Assembly: GCA_902774925.1 (NCBI GenBank) | Contig: CACYKE010000009.1 | Location: 1-52,281 of the forward strand | Length of the DNA: 52,281 nt | From: an uncultured Prevotellaceae bacterium | GTDB taxonomy: Bacteria > Bacteroidota > Bacteroidia > Bacteroidales > Bacteroidaceae | Direction of reading: 5' to 3' | Part shown: positions 6,842-13,928 of the stretch, piece after piece | Layout of the letters: each line of letters opens with the position of its first letter | How positions within the stretch are numbered: position 1 is the stretch's first letter | Position numbers and translations under genes: made by a program | Notes under the pieces: model-generated | Databases searched by the model: none | What the model saw: the letters and a program-made list of their open reading frames with translations, nothing else | What the model was told of the DNA's origin: nothing

Positions 6842-8329
6842 ATGTTCCATTTCAGAAAAATCGTGTTTCCGCTATTCATGGCAACAGCACTCCTTTGCAG
6901 TTGCAGTCAGGCCGACGATGACACAGCCGGCAATGGTGATAAGGAAAAGACACAGGAACAATACAACGTGGTGTTCCAGTTGCAAAGCAACAGTTCCTCT
7001 ATGACTCGTAGTGTCGAGGACAGCTACAATCATGTTCAGGGAACTGCCGACGAGTACAAGGTGAATGTTGCCAGAGCCTATTTCTTTGACAGCAAGACCA
7101 AACTTTTGTCGAAGAGCGCACCGCTGACCGGTATCACTTATAATGGTACAAATGCCAGTGGTAATGTCATTTACGAGGCAGAGCCGATTTCTGTGCCAAT
7201 GGGTACATACGACATCTTCGTCATTGCCAACACTAATAGGCAGTTCAAAAAAGACAAGGAGGACGAGTTCCTGGCCGACATCGACAGCCTCTCCTATGTT
7301 CAGGCCGTCGTTGAGGACATCTCCGGAGGCATCATCATGTCCAACCGCGCGTCGGAAAACCTTGGTACCGTCATCTCAAAGAAGAATGACAACGACGTCA
7401 ATGTCGTCAGCATCACTTTGGAGCGTGTCCTTGCCCGTCTTGATGTGGCGAAGGCAGAGGAAACATTTGAGTTGACCGACGACAAGGGCGAGAAGTATGC
7501 TTCCGTGACGCTCGACGGCTACTACATCGTTAACTTGCCAAAGTATTACTATACCTTCCGTCATACGGCCGTGCTGACCACGTTGGAGGAACCCCAGTGG
7601 GACGTTAACACCAATTTCGGCAATGTCTCCGACGTCAATGGCTACGTCATCGACCCGTATTTCTTCCAGAAGACCATTGATGCTGCCGCTTTCGCCAATG
7701 CCGATAAATACTACGAGCGTTTCTCTGCTAATTATAGCAATCCGGATTATGTGAAGTGGGACAAATTCAATGCTGTCAGCGCCACTCCGAATTACAAGAC
7801 GATATACTGCCTGGAGAACTGCACGCTGGCTCCGGCACAGAAAAACGGCTACTCCACTGGCGTACTCTTCAAGGCTATTCTGGAGCCCAACAACAATGTA
7901 TATACGCTGAACAGTGCCGGTGCGTTAGTACTGGTTACCGACAAGCAGAGCTATCCTGAGACGCTGTATTTCTTCCAGCAGAAGTTCTACGCTAGTGCCG
8001 ACGCATTGGCAGCTGCTGTTGTTGCATCAGGCTTGTCGACAGGAAAATATCAGGCCCGCAAGTTCGAGAAGACCGACGACGGATATCGTTGCTACTACAA
8101 ATACTGGATTCGTCACCTTGACAACAATAGTCCTGGCGAAATGGGTGTGATGGAGTTCGGTATTGTTCGCAACAACCTTTATCGCATGCTGATCACCGGT
8201 GTCTCTGACCTTGGCGATGGCGGCTCCATTATTGACCCCAACACTCCTGACGAGGGAGAAACTTACCTGAAAGTTGTGTTAAACGTTAAACCATGGACAG
8301 TAAGAGACCTCACAAATATTGTGCTTTGA
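6842..8329 (+). CDS. Mfa1-like fimbrillin, probable major shaft subunit (type V pilus)
   Basis: A 495 aa lipoprotein precursor: signal peptide with lipobox LCSC (lipidated Cys21), then a beta-rich fimbrillin. In Porphyromonas fimbrillins, arginine-specific cleavage after the first strand opens a groove for strand-exchange polymerisation; here the matching site is MTRS (Arg56) after strand YNVVFQLQS. Family hallmarks include NGYVIDPYFF, QKNGYSTGVLFKA, YYKYWIRH, GIVRNNLYRM and a C-terminal strand NVKPWTV. The next gene starts inside its 3' end. The fourth subunit gene (9296-11170) is a paralogue with the same hallmarks. Assignment as shaft rather than minor subunit rests on gene order and its complete C-terminus. 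Confidence 0.88.
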   Translation: MFHFRKIVFPLFMATALLCSCSQADDDTAGNGDKEKTQEQYNVVFQLQSNSSSMTRSVEDSYNHVQGTADEYKVNVARAYFFDSKTKLLSKSAPLTGITYNGTNASGNVIYEAEPISVPMGTYDIFVIANTNRQFKKDKEDEFLADIDSLSYVQAVVEDISGGIIMSNRASENLGTVISKKNDNDVNVVSITLERVLARLDVAKAEETFELTDDKGEKYASVTLDGYYIVNLPKYYYTFRHTAVLTTLEEPQWDVNTNFGNVSDVNGYVIDPYFFQKTIDAAAFANADKYYERFSANYSNPDYVKWDKFNAVSATPNYKTIYCLENCTLAPAQKNGYSTGVLFKAILEPNNNVYTLNSAGALVLVTDKQSYPETLYFFQQKFYASADALAAAVVASGLSTGKYQARKFEKTDDGYRCYYKYWIRHLDNNSPGEMGVMEFGIVRNNLYRMLITGVSDLGDGGSIIDPNTPDEGETYLKVVLNVKPWTVRDLTNIVL

Positions 8330-9291
8330 AACAGCTGTGCTCCATACTCTGCATCCTGTTCTTGACATCCTGTACGTGGGTAAAGGATGACAACGACGAC
8401 TGCCCTGATGGATTCTGGCTGAACCTGCACTACACTTATAACATACTGGATGTGGAGGCAGCACCGGAATACGTAAAGGAGGTGTCGGTCTATATCTATG
8501 ATTCTATAGGCAACTATGTTTCACGTCTTGACGTGCCGCAGACGGTGCTGGCTGCTAATAATCATAAGGTCAGGATTGAAGGACTCCAGAAGGGCGATTA
8601 CCGGTTTGTGGTGTGGAGCGGTATCAGCAACAGCCAGTATGCCGTGTCAGGTGATAACAGCACGATGGACGCGTTCCGCCTCTCGCTGGCTGGTTCCTCC
8701 ACGACGGTAACTAACCGTCTGCCCGATGTGTACTACGGTATTCTCTCTACCGTTCACTACGACGACGCGTATGCCGTCCATGATGTCTGGATGATGAAGG
8801 ACACCAATCAGCTGACGTGCCTCTTTGTGCCGCTGTCGGGCGACGTGGCGGTCAGTCCTGCCGATTACGACGTGAAGGTTGTTTCGGCCAATGGTACCAT
8901 GAACGTCATGAACAAGCCTGTTTCCGCCACGCCTATTACCTACCTGCCCTTCGAGCGCAACAGTGTAACGGTCAACGATTCGGAATATGGCGAGTTGCAC
9001 GGTATCGGTTTCAGTCTGACCACCTTACGCTTGATGGCCGACCTCGACAGCCGTCTGGTCTTTCAGAAGGCTGACACCGGCGAAACAATCTTCAATATCT
9101 CGTTACCGGAATATATTGGCATGATAGGGTCGTACTACACCAATCTTGGCCGTTCGCTGACCTTGCAGGAATATCTTGACCGTCAGGACTTCTATCATAT
9201 TGTATTCTTCCTCTCAGAAGATTTCAGCACGCTCATCCGTCTGGATGTGAACAGTTGGCGACTGAGGGCTAAAAATCATTTAAAGCTTTGA
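8293..9291 (+). CDS. Mfa2/FimB-family fimbrial anchor lipoprotein
   Basis: A 332 aa lipoprotein (lipobox LTSC, Cys27) of the FimB/Mfa2 family, which caps and anchors type V fimbriae in the outer membrane and limits their length. Recognisable parts are CPDGFWLNLHYTYN near the mature N-terminus, then a two-domain beta-sandwich body ending IVFFLSEDFSTLIRLDVNSW. There is no Arg cleavage site, as expected for an anchor that keeps its lipid. The ATG lies 37 bases inside the previous gene. An alternative TTG at 8326 overlaps that gene's stop as TTGA and would give a compact 16-residue lipoprotein signal; either start is plausible. Confidence 0.83.
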   Translation: MDSKRPHKYCALKQLCSILCILFLTSCTWVKDDNDDCPDGFWLNLHYTYNILDVEAAPEYVKEVSVYIYDSIGNYVSRLDVPQTVLAANNHKVRIEGLQKGDYRFVVWSGISNSQYAVSGDNSTMDAFRLSLAGSSTTVTNRLPDVYYGILSTVHYDDAYAVHDVWMMKDTNQLTCLFVPLSGDVAVSPADYDVKVVSANGTMNVMNKPVSATPITYLPFERNSVTVNDSEYGELHGIGFSLTTLRLMADLDSRLVFQKADTGETIFNISLPEYIGMIGSYYTNLGRSLTLQEYLDRQDFYHIVFFLSEDFSTLIRLDVNSWRLRAKNHLKL

Positions 9292-9295
9292 CATT

Positions 9296-11170
9296 GTGAA
9301 ACGTTTTACCTCATCCTGCTTCGCACTGCTCCTTCAGGTCTTTGCCATTGTCGCGCTGACGGCTTGTCAGATGGACGAGGGCGATACGCCTGGTCGCGTC
9401 ACCAAGGTGAAGGTGGGCGATGAGGTTCCCGAATTCGTGGTGACTGCTACTGACGGACAGACGCTGTCGCCGTCGTCGCTCAGAGGAGGGGTCTATGTGC
9501 TTAATTTCTTCGATACCGGTTGCCCTGACTGTCAGAAGGAATTCCCCGTACTTCAGCAAATCTACGACAAGTACGGCGATTCGGTCGCTGTCATCAATGT
9601 CCCGCGAAGCCAGTCGGTCAGCGAGGTCGTTCAGTATTGGAGTGCGGAGTCGCTGACCATGCCGGTCTATTCGCCTCGCGACAAGGACCTCTACTACCGG
9701 TTTGCCGACAGCGGCATCCCCCTGACATACGTTGTCGACGGCAAGGGTGTCGTGCAGGCTGTCTTCACCGATTCTCCATTGACCGATTTCAACACCTTCG
9801 ACATCGTCCTCCGCCAGTTGCTCCAGACGGAGGCAGAAGCCAAGGACATGGTCCGTCTGACGCTCCGGCTGAATGTGCCGGCAACCACGCGCAGTGCTGA
9901 CGACGCCTATTTCCAAAACGAGCATACCATCAGCCGTCTCGAGGTTTTCTTCTTCGACGCCCAGACCGGAAAGCTGTATAGCAAGGCTGTCGTCGACGAC
10001 CTGACGAAGGACGACGATCCCTTCGACAAGACATACGATGTGACCTATCTGATGAAGGATATCAGAATCCATGCGGGCGTCTATCATATCTTTGCCATTG
10101 CCAATTACCACCATATCCCTGACGACATCACCGATTTGGACGACTTCCTCAATCTGACCGATTCCATTACCTATCAGTCAGGCATCGAGCCCAACATTCC
10201 CTCTCAGGGATGTGTCATGACCAATCGCGCAACAGAGTTGCTGAACGTCAATCTGATACCCTGGGTCAACAATCCCTATGTCCTCGCTATCGATATGGAA
10301 CGCGTGCTGGCCAAATTGCAGATTGGTGTGGCGAAAAACAATTTCGAGTTGAAGCACAACGACCGGAAATATGCCGACCTCAACATTACCAACTACAAGC
10401 TGGTCAATCTCAACCGCCAGTATTATCTGTTCCAGCATAAGGATGCCATGAGTGAACTCGGAAGGCAGCCCGATTTCCGCTTGCCCGACAATTTCTCTGA
10501 CTGCGACGAGCAGGACGGACAATACATCGTCGACCCCTATTTCTATAGCAAGATATCCAATCAGCGCGATGCTGCCAAGTTCAAGGACATCTATGCCTCG
10601 TGGTACGGAGCGTTCACTACCGAGAATTTCGCGTCCATCCCCGCGGCAGGCAATTACGGCTATGTGTATATCCTTGAGAACACGGCATTCCGCACGAGCC
10701 AGAAGAACGGCTATTCGCCGGGCGTCGTCTTCAAGGCTGCCGTAAGCCCGCTCTTTGTCTATCTCTACGACGATAAGACACATACACTGGTCGAGGAACA
10801 CCGCGCAGAATACTGGTCGCACACCATTTATCTGTACAAATACAATTTCTACGGTTCCATCCAGGCTGTCAATGTCGCCAGCGGACTACGGCTCGACGAA
10901 CTGGAGACCTATACCGATGCCCAGCTGAAACCCTATGGCATCAAGCAGTGTCAGTTCAATATGGGTGTCTATGAGACCTTCTACACCTACTGGATTCGCC
11001 ACCGCAACAATATCATCGACCCCATGGCGTCGATGGGCTATGGTGTTGTCCGCAACAACTACTACAAGATTGTAGTCTCCGGTGTCAGCGGCATTGGCGA
11101 CAGCGAGATCCTTCCCGAAATCATGCGCGACAACTACCCCAATTCCTACACCGACGTAGTTGTAGAGTAA
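9296..11170 (+). CDS. TlpA-type thioredoxin domain fused to a fimbrillin (probable tip/minor subunit)
   Basis: A 624 aa lipoprotein (lipobox LTAC, Cys24) with a GTG start four bases after the preceding stop. Residues about 38-178 form a complete TlpA/redoxin fold: FFDTGCPDCQKEF with redox cysteines Cys76 and Cys79, and the cis-proline loop SGIPLTYVVD near 139-148. From about 184 the protein is an Mfa1-like fimbrillin paralogous to the 6842 gene: strand VRLTLRLNVP, TTRS processing site (Arg199), YIVDPYFYSK, QKNGYSPGVVFKA, TYWIRH and GVVRNNYYKI. It stops at SYTDVVVE, just where the shaft subunit continues with its C-terminal PW strand. If cleaved at Arg199, the thioredoxin part would occupy the pro-domain position. 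A subunit with thiol-disulfide activity is inferred, not known. Confidence 0.8.
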   Translation: MKRFTSSCFALLLQVFAIVALTACQMDEGDTPGRVTKVKVGDEVPEFVVTATDGQTLSPSSLRGGVYVLNFFDTGCPDCQKEFPVLQQIYDKYGDSVAVINVPRSQSVSEVVQYWSAESLTMPVYSPRDKDLYYRFADSGIPLTYVVDGKGVVQAVFTDSPLTDFNTFDIVLRQLLQTEAEAKDMVRLTLRLNVPATTRSADDAYFQNEHTISRLEVFFFDAQTGKLYSKAVVDDLTKDDDPFDKTYDVTYLMKDIRIHAGVYHIFAIANYHHIPDDITDLDDFLNLTDSITYQSGIEPNIPSQGCVMTNRATELLNVNLIPWVNNPYVLAIDMERVLAKLQIGVAKNNFELKHNDRKYADLNITNYKLVNLNRQYYLFQHKDAMSELGRQPDFRLPDNFSDCDEQDGQYIVDPYFYSKISNQRDAAKFKDIYASWYGAFTTENFASIPAAGNYGYVYILENTAFRTSQKNGYSPGVVFKAAVSPLFVYLYDDKTHTLVEEHRAEYWSHTIYLYKYNFYGSIQAVNVASGLRLDELETYTDAQLKPYGIKQCQFNMGVYETFYTYWIRHRNNIIDPMASMGYGVVRNNYYKIVVSGVSGIGDSEILPEIMRDNYPNSYTDVVVE

Positions 11171-11937
11171 CTTTTTTCGCCCGTCAGTCCTTTGTAGCTC
11201 TTGGCGGCAGCTTGTAGAGCTTCTTCGGTGGTGTAACGCTCGTAGTAGTTGCAACGAGTTATGACGTGCTGGGACGATACATGATTATTTTGAATACGTA
11301 CAAGTGCAAAGCCCTGCATAGAGTCACCAAAGCGGTCGTCCACGAGCGCGAGCGTGCCGTCCTTGCTGATGTATGGCGACTGAAGCGTAGATGGTACGAG
11401 CGTGAATTGTTCGGGCGTGACAGTCTCAACGGAGATATGCACCTGTGGCAGGTCTTCCCCGCCTTGCCAGTGTATGACCTCCTGTTGCACGACGTAGAGC
11501 AGATATTCGCCCTTACGGATGTCCTTGGGTGTAAGGTCGGTGAGCAATGCCGGTTGTCCGTCCACCTCGCCAAACTGATAGCTGATGGGAGTCAGTGGTC
11601 CATTACTCACAGCCATGTTGGGCAGGAGTAGTGAGGTGTTGTTGCTTACCTGGCCTTTGGTGAGATAGACCGTTGGCGAGAGTCTGTTGACCGACATAAA
11701 ACGGCGGTAGGCATCCACGCCACCCTCAAAATGGGTGTGGCGGGTGGCCTTGAGTCTGCGCCAGAGAATGTTGTTGTGAGCAATCCGTTCACGCAGCACC
11801 AGTTGCGTGCGCGAGAGGCGATGCGGCTGAACGATATGTGTCTCGCGTATAAATGTTTTTTTGCCCCGTTGGTAGATGGTCGCGCCGCCCAAATGACCTG
11901 TCGCGTCCTTCAAAGGCCCTTTTGTTATTTCTGCCAT
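11146..11937 (-). CDS. Hypothetical protein, N-terminus DUF6266-like
   Basis: A 263 aa protein convergent with, and overlapping by 25 bases, the fimbrial fusion gene. The opening MAEITKGPLKDATGHLGGAT followed by a basic segment resembles the start of DUF6266-type Bacteroidetes proteins; the match is from memory and limited to the N-terminus. No signal peptide or membrane segment is seen; the middle is rich in beta-strand-like segments (YLLYVVQQEVIHW, VHISVETVTP). It has a consensus promoter (12185-12154) and an unusually long leader of about 210 bases built from an 11-base periodic array. Function unknown. Confidence 0.6.
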   Translation of the reverse strand: MAEITKGPLKDATGHLGGATIYQRGKKTFIRETHIVQPHRLSRTQLVLRERIAHNNILWRRLKATRHTHFEGGVDAYRRFMSVNRLSPTVYLTKGQVSNNTSLLLPNMAVSNGPLTPISYQFGEVDGQPALLTDLTPKDIRKGEYLLYVVQQEVIHWQGGEDLPQVHISVETVTPEQFTLVPSTLQSPYISKDGTLALVDDRFGDSMQGFALVRIQNNHVSSQHVITRCNYYERYTTEEALQAAAKSYKGLTGEKSYSTTTSV

Positions 11938-11950
11938 AATCTACTTCGTT

Positions 11951-12115
11951 TTGTTGTTCTATGTTGTTTCGCTGTTCCTTTATTATTGAATCGTCGTTGG
12001 TAGCATGTTGCTCCGATGTTGCTCTAGGCTTCCTCCGAGGTTCCTCCCATTGAGTTTCGGTAGAGTTTCGGTAGAGGGAGGTCTGACTTTCGGTAGAGGA
12101 AGTACGTTGCTCCTA
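11951..12115 (-). repeat. Degenerate 11-base periodic array in the leader of the DUF6266-like gene
   Basis: About 15 units of exactly 11 bases tile this stretch. On the plus strand TGTT or YGTT-type starts recur at 11962, 11973, 11995, 12006 and 12017; units ending TTTCGG recur at 12050, 12061 and 12083; TAGAG starts recur at 12061, 12072 and 12094. The array fills most of the predicted 5' leader of the minus-strand gene, and no open frame is seen in it. Confidence 0.7.
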
Positions 12116-12153
12116 CATGGAGTCTATATGATAAGATGATGGGAATACCGATG

Positions 12154-12185
12154 CAAAGATACGAATAATATTCTATAAATCCAAA
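12154..12185 (-). promoter_or_regulatory. Promoter of the DUF6266-like gene
   Basis: On the minus strand TTTG (12185-12182) is followed after 20 bases by TATCTTTG (12161-12154). It implies a leader of about 210 bases. Confidence 0.65.
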
Positions 12186-12249
12186 CTTTCAGCGTTTTTT
12201 TTGTGGTGCTGATAAGGGGCGGCTATAATACAGGGATTAAAGTTCGTTA

Positions 12250-12313
12250 CTCGGAAATAAAAGAAAAAAAGGTGTTTTTCCTTTGTATTTCGCTCGATTT
12301 GCATATCTTTGCA
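12250..12313 (+). promoter_or_regulatory. Promoter cassette, copy P2
   Basis: Almost identical to the mlaE promoter segment (2525-2461). TTTG is followed after 18 bases by TATCTTTG (12304-12311). The cassette ends exactly at the ATG of the WYL-derived frame. Confidence 0.65.
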
Positions 12314-12552
12314 TGCGCACGCTACCTCTCCACCATTCGCAGCAGGAGCTTGAGTCTGGGGAAATCACCCACGCCGATTCGTCCACCACGCCCTACACGG
12401 ATTTCTCGTTCGACATCCGTCCCACCGACGATTTCCTGAACGAGCTGATGAAGTTCGGCATCGAAGTTCTCCAGCCCCTCGACTTCCGCGAAAAGATGCG
12501 CCACCGCGTCTTCGAAATGTATCACTATTACGAGCAAAATGATGGCGAATAA
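12313..12552 (+). pseudogene. Remnant of a WYL-domain regulator (C-terminal WCX part only)
   Basis: A 79-codon frame whose sequence (LPLHHSQ near the start, YTDFSFDIRPTDDFLNELMK, then EVLQPLDFREKM) matches the C-terminal end of WYL-domain transcription factors, where the pattern is PLHxSQ, then LRPTxDFxxELL, then VEVLxPxxLRxxM. The DNA-binding HTH and the WYL core are absent. A full promoter cassette abuts its ATG, so it may be transcribed, but the expected start falls inside or after the ATG. It is most simply a gene relic; a small stand-alone WCX protein is the alternative. Confidence 0.65.
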
Positions 12553-12584
12553 TTTGGAGGATTGAGAAATTGTTCTTATCTTTG
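12553..12584 (+). promoter_or_regulatory. Promoter of the HEPN/MNT pair
   Basis: TTTG (12553-12556), 20 bases, TATCTTTG (12577-12584); the first gene starts 23 bases later. No obvious autoregulatory palindrome overlaps it. Confidence 0.7.
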
Positions 12585-12606
12585 CAGCGAATAAGAGATA
12601 ATATGT

Positions 12607-13047
12607 ATGGAACAGCAGACGGATATACGATGGATTCAACGGTATGCTAACTTTCACAAGGCATGCAGCAGACTTGTGGCTGTGACTGAGGCAGACAGAT
12701 TCATGGACGATTTGTCTGAACTTGAAATCGAGGGGCTTGTGCAGCGCTTCGAGTATACCTTCGAATTGGCGTGGAAAGTGCTGCAAGACCTGTTGATATA
12801 TAAGGGCTACGAATTTATGATGGGCCCCAATGGCACGTTGAAGATGGCTTTTGACGACGGTCTAATCGCTGACCATGATGCTTGGCGAAAAATGGCCAAG
12901 TCGCGTAACACGCTGAGTCATGTGAACGACGAAGAAGAGGTATTGCCAATCGTCAAATTGATATATAGCGACTATGCACCACTTTTGAAGAAATTGGATG
13001 AAGGACTAAATATACTATCACAAGACAGTAATTATAAGCAGGCATGA
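12607..13047 (+). CDS. hepT: HepT-like HEPN protein (nucleotidyltransferase substrate-binding, HI0074 family)
   Basis: A 146 aa all-alpha HEPN protein paired with a minimal nucleotidyltransferase. In characterised HepT/MntA (type VII) toxin-antitoxin systems the HEPN partner is an RNase toxin with an Rx4HxY active motif, and the partner AMPylates the tyrosine to silence it. Here the motif reads SRNTLSHVN: Arg100 and His105 are kept but the tyrosine position is Asn107. The N-terminal helices (RFEYTFELAWKVLQDLL) are typical of HI0074-like proteins. It overlaps the next gene by ATGA. It may be a toxin controlled in another way, or a non-toxic member. Confidence 0.82.
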   Translation: MEQQTDIRWIQRYANFHKACSRLVAVTEADRFMDDLSELEIEGLVQRFEYTFELAWKVLQDLLIYKGYEFMMGPNGTLKMAFDDGLIADHDAWRKMAKSRNTLSHVNDEEEVLPIVKLIYSDYAPLLKKLDEGLNILSQDSNYKQA

Positions 13048-13349
13048 AGTTTGGGCTTAGCGATACGGTGATCAAGGAACTGCAGGATGTGTTTCGGAGG
13101 CATGCGAACATCAAGAAGGTTCTGATTTTCGGCTCACGGTCGAAAGGTAACTATCGTGAAGGTTCGGATATTGACTTGGCGGTTATTGGCGACCATATCG
13201 ATTACAATCAGATTTTGACCATTTTGTGCGAAATCGACGATTTAGAGCTGCTTTATTCTATCGACCTGCTGGACTACAGCAAAAAGGCCGGCACGCCCAT
13301 TGGCGACCATATCGACAGAGTAGGACAGGTTTTCTACGAGGCTGCGTAA
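13044..13349 (+). CDS. mntA: MntA-like minimal nucleotidyltransferase (MNT)
   Basis: A 101 aa nucleotidyltransferase with the catalytic GSRSKGNYREGSDIDLAV motif: GS, then the metal-binding DxD (SDIDLAV), and a later acidic residue in YSIDLLDY. In HepT/MntA systems this enzyme transfers AMP to the HEPN toxin and acts as antitoxin. It is translationally coupled to the HEPN gene by a four-base overlap and shares its promoter. The pair is followed by a hairpin at 13382-13406. Confidence 0.85.
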   Translation: MKFGLSDTVIKELQDVFRRHANIKKVLIFGSRSKGNYREGSDIDLAVIGDHIDYNQILTILCEIDDLELLYSIDLLDYSKKAGTPIGDHIDRVGQVFYEAA

Positions 13350-13381
13350 CATTTATTCTTATAAGATATTAAATTTTAGTG

Positions 13382-13406
13382 GGGTGTCCTGACTTTTGGG
13401 ACACCC
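13382..13406 (+). terminator. Hairpin after the HEPN/MNT pair
   Basis: GGGTGTCC and GGACACCC form a perfect 8 bp stem with a T-rich loop. Only a weak T-tract follows, so termination is probable but not certain. Confidence 0.55.
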
Positions 13407-13440
13407 TGCTTCTAATTTTGCAATCAAAATTGCGAAGACA

Positions 13441-13485
13441 GGCTGCACTCGGCATAACCCAAGCAAGCTTGGTTCTGCTCTCGCT
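13441..13485 (-). repeat. Interspersed near-palindromic element, copy A
   Basis: Read on the minus strand (from AGCGAG at 13485) it aligns with 46435-46475 on the plus strand: AGCGAG, then CAAGCTTGCTTG core, then GCCGAGT. Both copies fold into a hairpin with one bulged base at the same position in the 3' arm, although the arm sequences differ. Confidence 0.55.
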
Positions 13486-13536
13486 GGCACTGTCCTTGCA
13501 CCCGATAACTGATTGTCGAACAAAAATTTGAAAATT

Positions 13537-13719
13537 ATGGAAGGTGTATTTTTTCTGTTTGTAATTCTGGCCTACGTGCTGAGGCCAAACTATAAAGGGA
13601 AATTAGCAAAAGTTCCAGTTTATTTTGAAGACGGAAAATATTATGAGGATTTTTTCGAACCTATAGAACCGGTAGAATTAGTAAATTTTAAAAGCGTTGA
13701 TATAGAAAGAGAAGAATAA
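13537..13719 (+). CDS. Small membrane-anchored hypothetical protein, 60 aa
   Basis: Starts MEGVFFLFVILAYVLRPNYK: a single hydrophobic segment at residues 3-14 followed by a basic turn and then an acidic, Phe/Tyr/Glu-rich tail (YFEDGKYYEDFFEPIEPVEL). I recognise no family. The ATG at 13537 was chosen over an upstream TTG (13513) because the preceding bases belong to the interspersed element and have no ribosome-binding signal. No clear promoter of its own was found, and base composition is more AT-rich than in neighbouring housekeeping genes, in line with an accessory region. Confidence 0.45.
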   Translation: MEGVFFLFVILAYVLRPNYKGKLAKVPVYFEDGKYYEDFFEPIEPVELVNFKSVDIEREE

Positions 13720-13840
13720 AGCATTATCACCGACTACACAACGAAGCCCTGCTATGTAAAAAATCTCTCTTCCTAAACGTAATATGTCGGAATTTCCGAG
13801 GGGAACCAACTGATGTATATGATAAATTATGCTGCATATA

Positions 13841-13872
13841 TTTGCATATATGGCATAAAATACTTATCTTTG
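13841..13872 (+). promoter_or_regulatory. Promoter of the CPBP protease unit
   Basis: TTTG (13841-13844), 20 bases, TATCTTTG (13865-13872). The -7 box ends five bases before the ATG of a 16-codon upstream frame, suggesting a leaderless start. Confidence 0.7.
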
Positions 13873-13877
13873 CAGGC

Positions 13878-13928
13878 ATGAAACCAGCTCAGATATTCAA
13901 CCAGTACATTTATCATCAACAAACATGA
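13878..13928 (+). CDS. 16-codon upstream frame, probable WYL-regulator N-terminal relic
   Basis: Encodes MKPAQIFNQYIYHQQT. The first eleven residues look like the start of Prevotella WYL-domain regulators (recalled pattern MKPxxIFxxYIW), after which the frame diverges. Its stop overlaps the CPBP start as ATGA, so translation could be passed on to the protease gene. It may be a leftover of a regulator gene whose promoter and first codons now drive the CPBP gene. Confidence 0.4.
   Translation: MKPAQIFNQYIYHQQT

Noticed and set aside
13382-13520. CRISPR or IS end after the HEPN/MNT pair
   Set aside because: No regularly spaced identical repeats of CRISPR size and no transposase or terminal inverted repeats; the hairpins are explained as a terminator and an interspersed element.
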